From NCBI GenBank assembly GCA_900102115.1, contig FNAW01000002.1, positions 248,001 through 312,000 of the forward strand: DNA of 64,000 nt, read 5' to 3'. This DNA is from Blastococcus fimeti (GTDB lineage Bacteria; Actinomycetota; Actinomycetes; Mycobacteriales; Geodermatophilaceae). Position 1 is the first letter of the stretch. Each line of letters opens with the position of its first letter. Position numbers and translations under genes: made by a program. Below the pieces are notes generated by a model. It was given only the letters and a program-made list of their open reading frames with translations, searched no databases and was not told where the DNA came from. This document shows, one piece after another, positions 1-8,548 of the stretch.

Positions 1-171
1 GAAGTTCGCGCCGGTGCCCGCGCCCAGCTCGACGACCCGGCCCGCGATCCCGGCGAGCAGACGCGCGCGGTGCTCCGCGGCGCCGTGCGCCTCGACCGAC
101 GCCGCGATCCGCACCCACAGCCGGGCGAACCAGGGGTGGTGCACCGTCGTGCCGACCGCGCTCCGGGTCAT
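1..171 (-). CDS. class I SAM methyltransferase, N-terminal fragment
   Basis: The first 171 bases on the minus strand encode 57 codons of a protein that continues before the window. Translation starts at ATG 171, or possibly GTG 180 two residue-triplets earlier. The visible part has a basic/aromatic N-terminus and ends in VVELGAGTGANF, which is motif I (acidic residue followed by GxGxG) of the Rossmann-fold SAM-dependent methyltransferases, where SAM binds. Nothing of the substrate domain is visible, so the methyl acceptor cannot be named. It is divergent from prfC. Confidence 0.75.
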   Translation of the reverse strand, partial: MTRSAVGTTVHHPWFARLWVRIAASVEAHGAAEHRARLLAGIAGRVVELGAGTGANF

Positions 172-419
172 GCCGCTCACGATGGCCCCCGCACGACCCG
201 CGCGGCAAGGCCGTCCGCCCGCGAGCGCCGTTCCGCGTCGAGTGCCGACCTGCGGGCGGCGACACGGTCGGACGCACCGAGAGCCGCGACCTCAACTCCG
301 CAGTCGCGCCGGGCGCGCGTGACCGACGACGCAGCCGGGGACGCCCGCGGGCGCGGATACTGTGCAGTCGTGCCCCCCGTGAGTTCTGCTGTGTCCCGCG
401 CTGCCCGGACGACGCTCCG
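172..419. other. intergenic region between divergent genes
   Basis: About 250 bases separate the divergent methyltransferase fragment and prfC. Presumably it holds both promoters. A TACTGT hexamer at 357-362 is a possible -10 for prfC, but no convincing -35 accompanies it. I see no gene, RNA or strong inverted repeat here. Confidence 0.4.
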
Positions 420-2039
420 ATGAGCGTGGTCGAGGAGCGGCCGGACGCCGGGCGGGCCGCGAAGGTTGCCGTCGGCGAGGCCGGCCGGCGGCGCACGTTC
501 GCCGTCATCAGCCACCCCGACGCCGGCAAGTCGACGCTCACCGAGGCCCTCGCCCTGCACGCCCGAGTGATCGGCTCGGCCGGCGCGGTGCACGGCAAGG
601 CGGGCCGGCGCGGCACGGTGTCGGACTGGATGGACATCGAGAAGGCCCGTGGCATCTCGATCACCTCGGCCGCGCTGCAGTTCGAGTACCGCGACGCCGT
701 CATCAACCTGCTCGACACCCCCGGGCACGCCGACTTCTCCGAGGACACCTACCGCGTGCTGACCGCGGTGGACGCCGCGGTGATGCTGGTCGACGCCGCC
801 AAGGGCCTCGAGGCCCAGACGATGAAGCTGTTCGCCGTCTGCCGGCACCGCGGCATCCCGGTGCTCACCGTGATCAACAAGTGGGACCGGCCGGGCAAGG
901 ACGCCCTGGAACTGATGGACGAGATCAGCGAGCGCACCGGCCTGACCCCGACGCCGCTGACCTGGCCGGTGGGCATCGCCGGCGACTTCCGCGGCGTGCT
1001 CGACCGCGCCGACGGCACCTACCGCCGCTTCACCCGCACCGCCGGCGGCGCCACCATCGCCCCGGAGGAGACCCTGCCGGCCGCCGCCGCGCTCGCCCGC
1101 GAGGGCGACGCCTGGCAGCAGGCCGTCGAGGAGGTCGAGCTGCTCGAGGCCAGCGGTCAGGACCACGATCAGTCGCTGTTCCTGGACGGCGTGACGACGC
1201 CGGTGCTGTTCGCCTCCGCCGTCTCCAACTTCGGCGTCGGCGCGCTGCTGGACACCCTCGTCGACCTCGCCCCCGCCCCCACCGGCATGGCCACCGCCGA
1301 CGGCGCGGTGCGCGAGCTCACCGATCCCTTCAGCGCCTTCGTCTTCAAGGTGCAGGCCGGCATGGACACCGCGCACCGCGACCGGCTGGCGTTCATCCGG
1401 ATCTGCTCGGGCGTCTTCGAGCGCGGCATGGTCGTCACCCACGCGCGCACCGGCCGGCCGTTCGCGACCAAGTACGCCCAGCACGTGTTCGGCCGCGACC
1501 GCGAGAGCATCGACGTCGCCTACCCCGGCGACGTCGTCGGGCTGGTGAACGCCAACGCGCTCGGCGTCGGCGACACCCTGTACGCCGACCGGCCGGTGCA
1601 GTTCCCGCCACTGACCACCTTCGCGCCCGAGCACTTCGCCGTCTGCCGCGGCCGGGACGCCGCCAAGCACAAGCAGTTCCGCAAGGGCATCGAGCAGCTC
1701 GACAGCGAGGGCGTCGTGCAGGTGCTCAAGTCCGACCGGCGGGGCGACGGCGCACCGGTGCTCGCCGTCGTCGGGCCCATGCAGTTCGAGGTCGCGCAGC
1801 ACCGGATGGAGCACGAGTTCGGCGCCCCGGTCGACCTGGACCGGCTGCCCTACAGCCTGGCGCTGCGCACCGACGAGGCGTCCGCGCCGGGCATCCTCGC
1901 CGCGGCCCGCAACGCCGAGATCCTGCGCCGGGCCGACGGCGAGCTGCTCGCCGTCTTCCCGGACAAGTGGGGCCTGCGGGTGCTGCAGCAGAACAAGCCC
2001 GAACTGCTGCTCGAGCCGCTGGTCGCCGCCCAGCTCTGA
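420..2039 (+). CDS. prfC: peptide chain release factor 3 (RF3)
   Basis: RF3 is a translational GTPase that recycles RF1/RF2 from the ribosome after peptide release. The 539-residue product has the usual family length. The GTPase domain shows the P-loop HPDAGKST (about residues 32-39), the switch region with DWMDIEKARGISIT, the G3 motif DTPGHADF and the G4 motif NKWD. Domains II and III follow, ending in the typical FPDKWGLRVLQQNKPELLLEPL tail. The ATG at 420 has no clear Shine-Dalgarno sequence, and no better in-frame start was found upstream. It is monocistronic, facing the hypothetical gene at 2066-2896. RF3 is not universal in actinobacteria, but this copy appears intact. Confidence 0.95.
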   Translation: MSVVEERPDAGRAAKVAVGEAGRRRTFAVISHPDAGKSTLTEALALHARVIGSAGAVHGKAGRRGTVSDWMDIEKARGISITSAALQFEYRDAVINLLDTPGHADFSEDTYRVLTAVDAAVMLVDAAKGLEAQTMKLFAVCRHRGIPVLTVINKWDRPGKDALELMDEISERTGLTPTPLTWPVGIAGDFRGVLDRADGTYRRFTRTAGGATIAPEETLPAAAALAREGDAWQQAVEEVELLEASGQDHDQSLFLDGVTTPVLFASAVSNFGVGALLDTLVDLAPAPTGMATADGAVRELTDPFSAFVFKVQAGMDTAHRDRLAFIRICSGVFERGMVVTHARTGRPFATKYAQHVFGRDRESIDVAYPGDVVGLVNANALGVGDTLYADRPVQFPPLTTFAPEHFAVCRGRDAAKHKQFRKGIEQLDSEGVVQVLKSDRRGDGAPVLAVVGPMQFEVAQHRMEHEFGAPVDLDRLPYSLALRTDEASAPGILAAARNAEILRRADGELLAVFPDKWGLRVLQQNKPELLLEPLVAAQL

Positions 2040-2062
2040 GGCCCGGGCACGGAAGCCGGGCC
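2040..2062. terminator. probable bidirectional terminator hairpin
   Basis: Seven-base arms GGCCCGG and CCGGGCC flank a 9-base loop, placed exactly between the converging stop codons of prfC and the next gene. There is no T tract, as is usual for actinobacterial terminators. Confidence 0.5.
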
Positions 2063-2065
2063 GGG

Positions 2066-2896
2066 TCAGCCGATCTCGGTCGCCCGGAGGATGATCAGCG
2101 CCTCGTCGACCGTCGCCGGCTGGACCGGCAGGTGCGGCAGGACGACGGGCAGCTCCTCGGGCTCCAGCCCGCTGTCGGCCAGTGCCGCCAGCAGCAGCTC
2201 CGCCTCGTCCGGGGGCACCGGGACGGTGCAGCCGGACTCGTCCAACGCGGCGCGGGCCAGGAACAGCGCCCCCGCCAGGCTGTCGTCGGGCACCGGCAGA
2301 TCCGGCGCCGCGACGGCGGCCCGCGTGGCGGCCTCGGCCGCGCGCACCAGGGACAGCGGCAACCCCTCGGTCTCCACCTCGAGCAGCGGCATCGCACCGA
2401 GCGCGGCCAGCACCAGCTGCTCGGCGTCGATCCGCAGCGGCGCCTCCCACTCCCCCGCCCGCACGACGGCGGCCAGGTCGTCGGCGTCCTCCCCGACGTC
2501 GTCGGCCAGCTCCGCCCAGGCCGCCGGCCGGCCCTCGCGGGCGCGCTCGGCCGCGGCGACGCAGGTGGCGTGCACGAACGGCACGAGCACCTCGTCGTCG
2601 AACCGCTCGGCGTGCACACCGCCGTCGGGCGCCAGCGCGTTGAGCGCGTCCTGGAAGCTGCCGGGCACCGCGTCTGCCAGCTCGAACCGGCCGTCGTCGT
2701 CGCTGCCCAGCGGCAGCCCGCCGGCGGCGCGCTCACCGAGGGTGGGCCCGCTGGGCTGCGGCAGGCCGGCCCGGCGGCGCAGGTGCGGCCGGTCGGAGAG
2801 GCCCACCGCCCACGCGCAGCTCTCGGCGATCAGCGCGGGGGTGCGTTCCCGCAGCACCTCGCGGGCGAGCAGGCCCATCCAGTCGACGTCGAACAC
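2066..2896 (-). CDS. hypothetical protein, signalling-cluster neighbour
   Basis: I do not recognise this 276-residue soluble protein. It begins MFDVDWMGLLAREVL, is rich in Ala, Glu, Asp and Leu, has no signal peptide, membrane segment or obvious catalytic motif, and seems to be largely helical. It starts 27 bases after the stop of the histidine kinase gene on the same strand, so it may be the last gene of the transcript that carries the response-regulator flavoprotein and the kinase. The arrangement suggests, but does not prove, a role in the same pathway. Confidence 0.7.
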   Translation of the reverse strand: MFDVDWMGLLAREVLRERTPALIAESCAWAVGLSDRPHLRRRAGLPQPSGPTLGERAAGGLPLGSDDDGRFELADAVPGSFQDALNALAPDGGVHAERFDDEVLVPFVHATCVAAAERAREGRPAAWAELADDVGEDADDLAAVVRAGEWEAPLRIDAEQLVLAALGAMPLLEVETEGLPLSLVRAAEAATRAAVAAPDLPVPDDSLAGALFLARAALDESGCTVPVPPDEAELLLAALADSGLEPEELPVVLPHLPVQPATVDEALIILRATEIG

Positions 2897-2923
2897 GCGC
2901 TCCAGTGTCCCAGCGCGCGGCGC

Positions 2924-4354
2924 TCAGGCGGTGGGCTCGGTGAGGGGCAGCAGCACCTGGAACCGCGTGTCCCCGGGTTCGGAGACCACCCGCAGGTCCC
3001 CGCCGTGCCGCTTGACCACCACCCGCCAGGAGACGTCGAGCCCGAGCCCGGTGCCCTGCCCTACCGGCTTGGTGGTGAAGAACGGCTCGAAGACCCGGGA
3101 CCGCAGCTCGGCGGGGATGCCGGGGCCGGTGTCGCAGATCTCCACCAGCGCGCACTCGCCGTCGCGCGACGTGCGCAGCGTGAGCGTGCCCTCGCCGGCC
3201 ATCGCGTCGAGGGCGTTGACGATCAGGTTGGTCCACACCTGGTTCAGCTCGCCGGCGTACGCGGGCACCTTCGGCAGCCCGCGGTCGTACTCCTTGACCA
3301 CCGTGACGCCGGGCTTGATCTTGCCGCCGAGCATCACCAGGGTGGCGTCGAGCCCGTCGTGCAGGTCGGTCGGCTGGTGCGGCGTCCGGTCCATCTGCGA
3401 GTACTGCTTGGCCGCGTCGACCAGGTTCGAGATCCGGTGCGTGCTGTCGGTGATCTCCAGCAGCAGCGTCTCGGTCTCGACCGTGTAGGCCAGCCAGCGC
3501 AGCGCCGCCTCGACCGAGGTCTCCGCCACCGCCGCGGGCACGCGGTCGAGGTCCTCGGGCCCGAGCCCGGCCGCGACGAACACGGTCGCCAGCTCCCACG
3601 GCTGCGGGATCCCGTGCTCCTCCAGCCAGCCGGCGAGCGCGTCCTCGAGATCGGAGCGCTCGAGCGCGGGCAGGTCGCGGGCGCCGGGGATCCGGGCGAC
3701 GAACTCCTCCTGCAGCCCGGTGAGCGCGCGCAGCATGCCGCCGTCGAACGAGCCGCCGGCGAGCATCGCCAGTTTGTGCCGCATCCCGGCGAAGCGGTCC
3801 CGCAGGGCGTCGGTCGCGCGGGCGGCGGCGGCCGCCGGGTTGTTCAGCTCGTGGGTGAGCCCGGCGGTCAGCTTGCCCATCGCGAGCAGCCGCTCGCGCT
3901 GCCCGACCAGCTCGGCGGAGTTCCGCTGCCCGACGAACAGGCCCTCCAGCAGGTGCACCGCCATCGGGTACCACTGCCGGAACACCGCGGCGAACGGCGC
4001 GGCCGGCAGCGCCAGGAACCGGCAGTCGCTGACCGCGCGGACCGACGCCGGGTAGCGCTGCTCGAGCCGGTCGCCGAAGTAGAACTGGACGGCGCCGGAG
4101 TAGACGCCGCGGTGCGACGTCCGCACCGTCTCGACCTCGCTGCCCCCGACCAGCCGGACCATGGTCATCGTGCCCTCGAGCAGGACGAAGAAGCACTCGG
4201 CCGGCTCGCCCTCGACCGTGACGTCCGCGCCGGCCGGGAAGTCGACGACGTCGCCGTTGGCCGCCACCCACGCCAGCTGGCCGGCGTCCAGGTCCTCGAA
4301 GAGGAACAGCTCGCGCAGCTCCTCGGCCGGCAGCCGCTGGTGCGTCGACGTCAT
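2924..4354 (-). CDS. histidine kinase with cyclic-nucleotide-binding-like domain
   Basis: A 476-residue soluble sensor kinase. Residues about 10-130 form a cNMP-binding-type beta barrel (FPAGADVTVEGEPAECFFVLLEG, then a YPASVRAVSDCRFLALP stretch). The dimerisation helix carries the phospho-acceptor box LTHELNNP with His about 168. The C-terminal ATPase domain has the N box (LIVNALDAM), G1 box (DTGPGIP), F box (FEPFFTTKP) and G2 box (GTGLGL). No transmembrane segment is seen, so it senses a cytosolic ligand, possibly a cyclic nucleotide (inference). ATG 4354 overlaps the end of the response-regulator gene by 4 bases (ATGA), so the two are translationally coupled and are very probably partners. 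Confidence 0.9.
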   Translation of the reverse strand: MTSTHQRLPAEELRELFLFEDLDAGQLAWVAANGDVVDFPAGADVTVEGEPAECFFVLLEGTMTMVRLVGGSEVETVRTSHRGVYSGAVQFYFGDRLEQRYPASVRAVSDCRFLALPAAPFAAVFRQWYPMAVHLLEGLFVGQRNSAELVGQRERLLAMGKLTAGLTHELNNPAAAAARATDALRDRFAGMRHKLAMLAGGSFDGGMLRALTGLQEEFVARIPGARDLPALERSDLEDALAGWLEEHGIPQPWELATVFVAAGLGPEDLDRVPAAVAETSVEAALRWLAYTVETETLLLEITDSTHRISNLVDAAKQYSQMDRTPHQPTDLHDGLDATLVMLGGKIKPGVTVVKEYDRGLPKVPAYAGELNQVWTNLIVNALDAMAGEGTLTLRTSRDGECALVEICDTGPGIPAELRSRVFEPFFTTKPVGQGTGLGLDVSWRVVVKRHGGDLRVVSEPGDTRFQVLLPLTEPTA

Positions 4355-6009
4355 CGCTCCCCCAGGTACCGGTGCACGAGCGTGACCGCCATGGCGCCCT
4401 CGCCGACGGCCGAGGCGACCCGCTTGACCGACTCCGCCCGCACGTCGCCGGCGACGAACACCCCGGGCACGCTCGACTCCAGGAAGTACGGATCGCGGTC
4501 CGGCGCCCAGCCCGGCGGCCGCCGGCCGTCGTCCAGCAGGCCCGGGCCGGTCGGGATGAAGCCTCGCTCGTCGCGGACGACGACGCCGTCTAGCCAGGAG
4601 GTGCGCGGCTCGCCGCCGATGAAGACGAACAGGTGGCCGACGGGGACGGTGGTCCGCTCGCCGGTCGTGGCGTCGTGCAGCGTGACCGCGTCGAGGTGCT
4701 CGGTGCCGTGGGTCTCGGCGACCGTCGTGCAGGTGTGCACCTGCACGTTGTCGATCGCGGCGAGCTGCTCCACGAGGTACTGCGACATCGACGCCTCCAG
4801 CGAGGGGCCGCGGCAGAGCAGGTGCACGGTGCTGGCGTACCGGGCGAAGAACACCGCAGCCTGCCCCGCGGAGTTGGCGCCGCCGACGATCACCACCTTC
4901 TCGCCGGCGCACGCGGCCGCCTCGGTCATCGCGGAGCCGTAGTAGACGCCGCGGCCGGTCAGGTCGTCGGCACCCGGCACGCCCAGGCTCCGGTAGGACA
5001 CACCGGTGGCCAGGACGACGGCGTGCGCGCCGATCGTGCTGCCGTCGTCGAACCGCAGCACCCGCTTGGAGCCGTGCACCTCCAGCGCCACGCAGTCGCG
5101 GGTGAGCAGCAGCTCGACCCCGAACCGGCGGGCCTGGCGCCGGGCCCGGTCGGCGAGCTGGCCGCCGGAGATCCCGTTCGGGAAGCCGAGGTAGTTCTCG
5201 ATCCGGCTGCTCTGCCCGGCCTGCCCGCCGGTGGCCTCGCGCTCGACGAGGACCGTGCGCAGGCCCTCCGACGCCCCGTACACGGCGGCGCCCAGCCCGG
5301 CGGGGCCGCCGCCGACCACGACGAGGTCGTAGAACTCCGACTCGGCCGCGACGCTCAGGCCCACGACGGCGGCCAGCTCGCTCTCCGACGGCGCCTTGAG
5401 CACGGTGCCGTCCGCGGTGACGATGACCGGGACGTCGTCCGCGCCGGCGTCGGCGGCCTCCAGCAGGCGCTGCCCCTCCGGCTCGTCGGCGCTGTACCAG
5501 CGGTACGGGACGGCGTTGCGGGCGAGCAGGTCGCGGGCCCGGAACGACGGCGCCGACCAGCGGTGGCCGACGAGCTTGACGCCGTCCACGGCCGGTTCGG
5601 GGCTCTCCCGCCACGCCTCGATCATCTGGTCGACGACCGGGTAGAGCTTCTCCTCCGGCGGGTCCCACGGCTTGAGCAGGTAGGCGTCGACGTCGACGAC
5701 GTTGATCGCCTGGATCGCGGCGTCGGTGTCGGCGTAGGCGGTGAGCAGCGCGCGGCGGGCCCGCGGGAACAGGTCCATCGCCTTCTCGAGGAACTCGATG
5801 CCGTTCATCTCCGGCATGCGGTAGTCCGCCAGCAGCACGACCACGGTGTCCCCGCGCAGCTTCAGCTCGCGCAGCGCGTCGAGCGCCTCGGGGCCCGACG
5901 ACGCCCGCAGCACGCGGTACTCCTCGCCGTACCTGCGGCGGAGGTCGCGCGCGACGGCGCGGGACACCCCCGGGTCGTCGTCCACGCTGAGGAGGACCGG
6001 CCTGCCCAC
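4351..6009 (-). CDS. response regulator fused to cysteine-less thioredoxin-reductase-like flavoprotein
   Basis: 552 residues in three parts. Residues 1-125 are a REC domain with the acidic pocket DDD at 10-12, phospho-acceptor Asp 62 (LADYRMPEMNG), Thr 90 and Lys 113 (LLKPW). About residues 145-220 resemble the C-terminal half of glutaredoxin (VPVIVTADGTVLKAPSESEL) without a CxxC. The rest is a thioredoxin-reductase-type FAD/NAD(P)H enzyme: VVVGGGPAGLGAA for FAD, VVIVGGANSAGQAA for the pyridine nucleotide, and VFVAGDVR near the end. The redox-active CATC of true thioredoxin reductases aligns with SAMT here, so dithiol reduction is not expected. GTG 6009 has AGGAG six bases upstream. Coupled to the kinase gene by a 4-base overlap. 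Confidence 0.9.
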   Translation of the reverse strand: MGRPVLLSVDDDPGVSRAVARDLRRRYGEEYRVLRASSGPEALDALRELKLRGDTVVVLLADYRMPEMNGIEFLEKAMDLFPRARRALLTAYADTDAAIQAINVVDVDAYLLKPWDPPEEKLYPVVDQMIEAWRESPEPAVDGVKLVGHRWSAPSFRARDLLARNAVPYRWYSADEPEGQRLLEAADAGADDVPVIVTADGTVLKAPSESELAAVVGLSVAAESEFYDLVVVGGGPAGLGAAVYGASEGLRTVLVEREATGGQAGQSSRIENYLGFPNGISGGQLADRARRQARRFGVELLLTRDCVALEVHGSKRVLRFDDGSTIGAHAVVLATGVSYRSLGVPGADDLTGRGVYYGSAMTEAAACAGEKVVIVGGANSAGQAAVFFARYASTVHLLCRGPSLEASMSQYLVEQLAAIDNVQVHTCTTVAETHGTEHLDAVTLHDATTGERTTVPVGHLFVFIGGEPRTSWLDGVVVRDERGFIPTGPGLLDDGRRPPGWAPDRDPYFLESSVPGVFVAGDVRAESVKRVASAVGEGAMAVTLVHRYLGER

Positions 6010-6117
6010 GGAGTGCTCCTGCCCGGCACCGACCGCGACGGGGAGCGCCCCCGTGCCCGGTGCCGCGCGCCACGCTAGACCAGCGGCGATCCCCGGCGCA
6101 CCCCTCCGGCGTCCCCT

Positions 6118-6570
6118 CTAGAGCTCGCGGTCGCGGACGACGTGCACCGCCGCCTCCTCCGCCGACGCCGCCGCCCCGTCGACGCCCTCGTCGCGGGCCC
6201 ACAGCTGCTCGTCGGTGTCGGCGTCCCCGCCGTCGTCCGCGGCGACCAGCCGGCCCGCCCGCAGGTCGCCCACCTCGTCGTCGAGCAACTCGCCGTCGGT
6301 GTCCGAGCTGTCGCCGAGGCCGTCGCCCTCGTCCGGGACGCCGTCGGGCAGCTCCCGGGCCAGCCGCCCGTCGAGGTTCTCGCCGGCGGACTCCTCCGCC
6401 TCCGTCGTCCCCCAGTCCTCCACAGCCCAGGGGCGCTCGGGCGGCGACCACCCGGTGTCCAGGACGTCGCGGACCCCGGGCCGGCCGTCCAGCGTGTCCT
6501 CCGCCTCGAGCAGCCCGGAGGCTTCCTCGGGGTCGGTGCCGTCCGTACCGTAGATGCCTGGTTCCACCAC
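6118..6570 (-). CDS. DUF5709 family protein
   Basis: A 150-residue very acidic protein with the DUF5709 look: an N-terminal GIYGTDGTDPEEAS stretch, then repeated short acidic segments (TLDGRPGVRDVLDTGW, DEGVDGAAASAEEAAVHVV). No catalytic motif, signal peptide or membrane segment. Its function is unknown, and the family is actinobacterial. GTG 6570 is chosen because GGAGG sits 8 bases upstream; GTG 6567 is the adjacent alternative. It is divergent from the UBP zinc-finger gene with only 30 bases between the starts, and precedes the response-regulator flavoprotein gene by 108 bases on the same strand. Confidence 0.8.
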   Translation of the reverse strand: MVEPGIYGTDGTDPEEASGLLEAEDTLDGRPGVRDVLDTGWSPPERPWAVEDWGTTEAEESAGENLDGRLARELPDGVPDEGDGLGDSSDTDGELLDDEVGDLRAGRLVAADDGGDADTDEQLWARDEGVDGAAASAEEAAVHVVRDREL

Positions 6571-6600
6571 GAGCGTCGCCTCCAGCTGGGAGTTGAACGG

Positions 6601-6945
6601 ATGACCGATCCGGCGATCGATCCCACGGTGCCACCGTCGGGCACCGGCTGCGTCGAGTGCGATGCCGGCGGCGGGTGGTGGTTCCACCTGCGTCGCTGCG
6701 CCGCGTGCGGGCACGTCGGCTGCTGCGACTCCTCGCCGGGACAGCACGCGCGGGCGCACGCCGGTGCGACGGGCCACCCGGTCGTGCGCAGCTTCGAGCC
6801 CGGCGAGGACTGGTTCTGGAGCTTCGCCGCGGACCGGCCGGTCGCCGGCGCCGAGCTCGCGCCGCCGCAGCACCACCCGGTCGACCAGCCGGCCCCGGGC
6901 CCGCGCGACCGCGTCCCCGCCGACTGGCGGTCGCGGCTGCACTGA
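6601..6945 (+). CDS. UBP-type zinc finger domain protein
   Basis: A 114-residue single-domain protein with the ubiquitin-protease-type zinc finger pattern: Cys17, Cys20, Cys33, Cys36, Cys41, His49 and His53 are placed as zinc ligands (CVEC, CAAC, GCCDSSPGQHARAH), followed by HPVVRSFEPGEDWFWSF, the usual strand carrying Trp. In eukaryotes the fold binds the ubiquitin C-terminal tail; free-standing actinobacterial copies have no established ligand. The ATG has GGGAG eight bases upstream. Its position next to the response-regulator flavoprotein and CNB-kinase genes is, to my knowledge of the family, a recurrent actinobacterial association, suggesting one pathway. Confidence 0.9.
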   Translation: MTDPAIDPTVPPSGTGCVECDAGGGWWFHLRRCAACGHVGCCDSSPGQHARAHAGATGHPVVRSFEPGEDWFWSFAADRPVAGAELAPPQHHPVDQPAPGPRDRVPADWRSRLH

Positions 6946-6975
6946 CCCCGGCACCGGGCCGAGTGTGGTCCGGCC

Positions 6976-7004
6976 GGCGCGCGAGGACCAGTGCCCCGCG
7001 CGCC
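6976..7004. terminator. possible bidirectional terminator
   Basis: Arms GGCGCGCG and CGCGCGCC (8 pairs) enclose a 13-base loop between the converging UBP zinc-finger and aldehyde dehydrogenase genes. In DNA this GC-rich such repeats can occur by chance. Confidence 0.3.
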
Positions 7005-7031
7005 GTCGACCGGCCCTCGCCCGGCGCGCGG

Positions 7032-8456
7032 TCACTCGGCGGCGGCGCCCGCGGTGCTCCCCTCCGCCTGCTCGCTGCCCGGCGCCCCGATCCACACCGT
7101 CTTCGCGTTCATGAACTCCCGCATGCCGAGCTCGGTGAGCTCGCGGCCGTAGCCGCTCTGCTTCACCCCGCCGAAGGGCAGGTCGGGGTAGCTGGTGGTC
7201 ATGCCGTTGACGAACGCCATGCCGGAGGCGATGTCGCGGACGAACTGCGCCCGCTCGTCCTCGTCCTCGCTCCACAGGTTGCTGCCCAGGCCGTAGGGGT
7301 GGCTGTTGGCGATCTCGATGGCCTCGTCGAGCGAGTCCACGGTGAACAGCGCGGCGACCGGGCCGAACACCTCCTCGGCGTAGAGGTCCATCTCCGGGGT
7401 GATGTCGCTGAGCAGCGTCGGCTCGAAGAACCAGCCGGGCCGGTCGACGCGCTTCCCGCCGGTCAGCACTGTCGCGCCCTTCGCCACGGCGTCCTGCACG
7501 TACTTCTCGACGTCCTCGAGCCCGGACTCGGTGGCCAGCGGGCCGACCTGGGTGTTCTCGTCCATCGGGTCGCCGACGGTCAGGGCGGCGATCTTCTCGG
7601 TGAACAGGCGGGTGAACGCTTGCGCGACGTCGCGGTGCACGAAGAACCGCTTCGCCGCGATGCAGCTCTGGCCGTTGTTCTGGTTGCGGGAGGTGACGGC
7701 CACCTCGGCCGCCCGGTCCAGGTGGGCCGACGGCATGACGATGAACGGGTCGCTGCCGCCGAGCTCGAGAACGGTGGGCTTCAGTGCGTCGCCGGCGATC
7801 GAGGCGACCGACTGCCCGGCCGGGGCGCTGCCGGTCAACGTGGCGGCGGCCACCCGGTCGTCGCGCAGCACCCGCTCGATGGTCGACGAGCCGATCAGCA
7901 AGGTCTGGAAGACGTCGTCGGGGAAGCCGGCCTTGCGGAAGAGCTCCTCCATGTACAGCGCGGTCTGCGGGACGTTGCTGGCGTGCTTGAGCAGCCCGAC
8001 GTTGCCGGCCATCAGCGCGGGGGCGGCGAAGCGCATCGCCTGCCAGAGCGGGAAGTTCCACGGCATCACGGCGAGGACGACGCCGATCGGCTGGTGGACG
8101 ACGTAGGCCTGCGTCGCCCCGACCGCGGCGGCGTCGTAGGGCTGCGGCTCCAGCAGCGCCGGGCCCTTCTCGGCGTACCAGCGCAGCGCCGCGGCGCACT
8201 TGCCCACCTCGGCCTTGGCGGAGGCGAGCGTCTTGCCCATCTCGGTGGTCATCAGCTCGGCGACCGCATCGGTGTCCGCGTCGAGCACGTCGGCGGCGTC
8301 GCGCAGCCACCCGGCCCGCTGGGCCGGCGTCGTCCGGCGGTAGGCCGCCGCCGCGGCCGCCGCACGCGCGAGCTTCTCCTCGAGCGCGTCGTCGGTGAGG
8401 GGCTCGAAGGTCCGGAGCGTCTCCCCGGTCGTGGGGTTGGTGGTGGCGATGGCCAT
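7032..8456 (-). CDS. gabD: NAD(P)+-dependent succinate-semialdehyde dehydrogenase
   Basis: 474-residue aldehyde dehydrogenase that best fits the succinate-semialdehyde branch, oxidising the semialdehyde to succinate at the end of the GABA shunt. Visible signatures: MPWNFPLWQAMR (oxyanion Asn), the glutamate motif LELGGSDPF, the catalytic cysteine in NNGQSCIAAKR (about residue 270), and EEVFGPVAALF. The tail extends in an Ala/Glu-rich stretch past VWIG. ATG 8456 has GGAGGG about seven bases upstream. It lies 92 bases after the mannitol-dehydrogenase-family gene on the same strand and may be co-transcribed. The exact aldehyde cannot be settled from sequence. Confidence 0.88.
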   Translation of the reverse strand: MAIATTNPTTGETLRTFEPLTDDALEEKLARAAAAAAAYRRTTPAQRAGWLRDAADVLDADTDAVAELMTTEMGKTLASAKAEVGKCAAALRWYAEKGPALLEPQPYDAAAVGATQAYVVHQPIGVVLAVMPWNFPLWQAMRFAAPALMAGNVGLLKHASNVPQTALYMEELFRKAGFPDDVFQTLLIGSSTIERVLRDDRVAAATLTGSAPAGQSVASIAGDALKPTVLELGGSDPFIVMPSAHLDRAAEVAVTSRNQNNGQSCIAAKRFFVHRDVAQAFTRLFTEKIAALTVGDPMDENTQVGPLATESGLEDVEKYVQDAVAKGATVLTGGKRVDRPGWFFEPTLLSDITPEMDLYAEEVFGPVAALFTVDSLDEAIEIANSHPYGLGSNLWSEDEDERAQFVRDIASGMAFVNGMTTSYPDLPFGGVKQSGYGRELTELGMREFMNAKTVWIGAPGSEQAEGSTAGAAAE

Positions 8457-8548
8457 GGTGGATCCCTCCGTCGGTCGCGCCGCTCACCTGCCCGGGGCGG
8501 CGCCCGGGAAAACCGCCGCTCCGGCGAGCGGAGTGATCGGAGCCGCCG

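Noticed and set aside
881..4942. A 1353-codon plus-strand open frame
   Set aside because: It crosses prfC in another frame and runs antisense to kinase and flavoprotein genes; no domain is visible and composition is that of a shadow frame.
2924..6634. One continuous minus frame that could be read as a single giant kinase fusion
   Set aside because: The frame upstream of ATG 4354 translates to low-complexity Arg/Gly sequence, while a different frame encodes the REC-flavoprotein with a clear GTG and ribosome site. Two coupled genes explain it.
8491..8511. CCCGGG-N6-CCCGGG followed by AAAA as a terminator
   Set aside because: The A run is on the wrong side for the minus-strand genes around it and no plus-strand transcript ends here.
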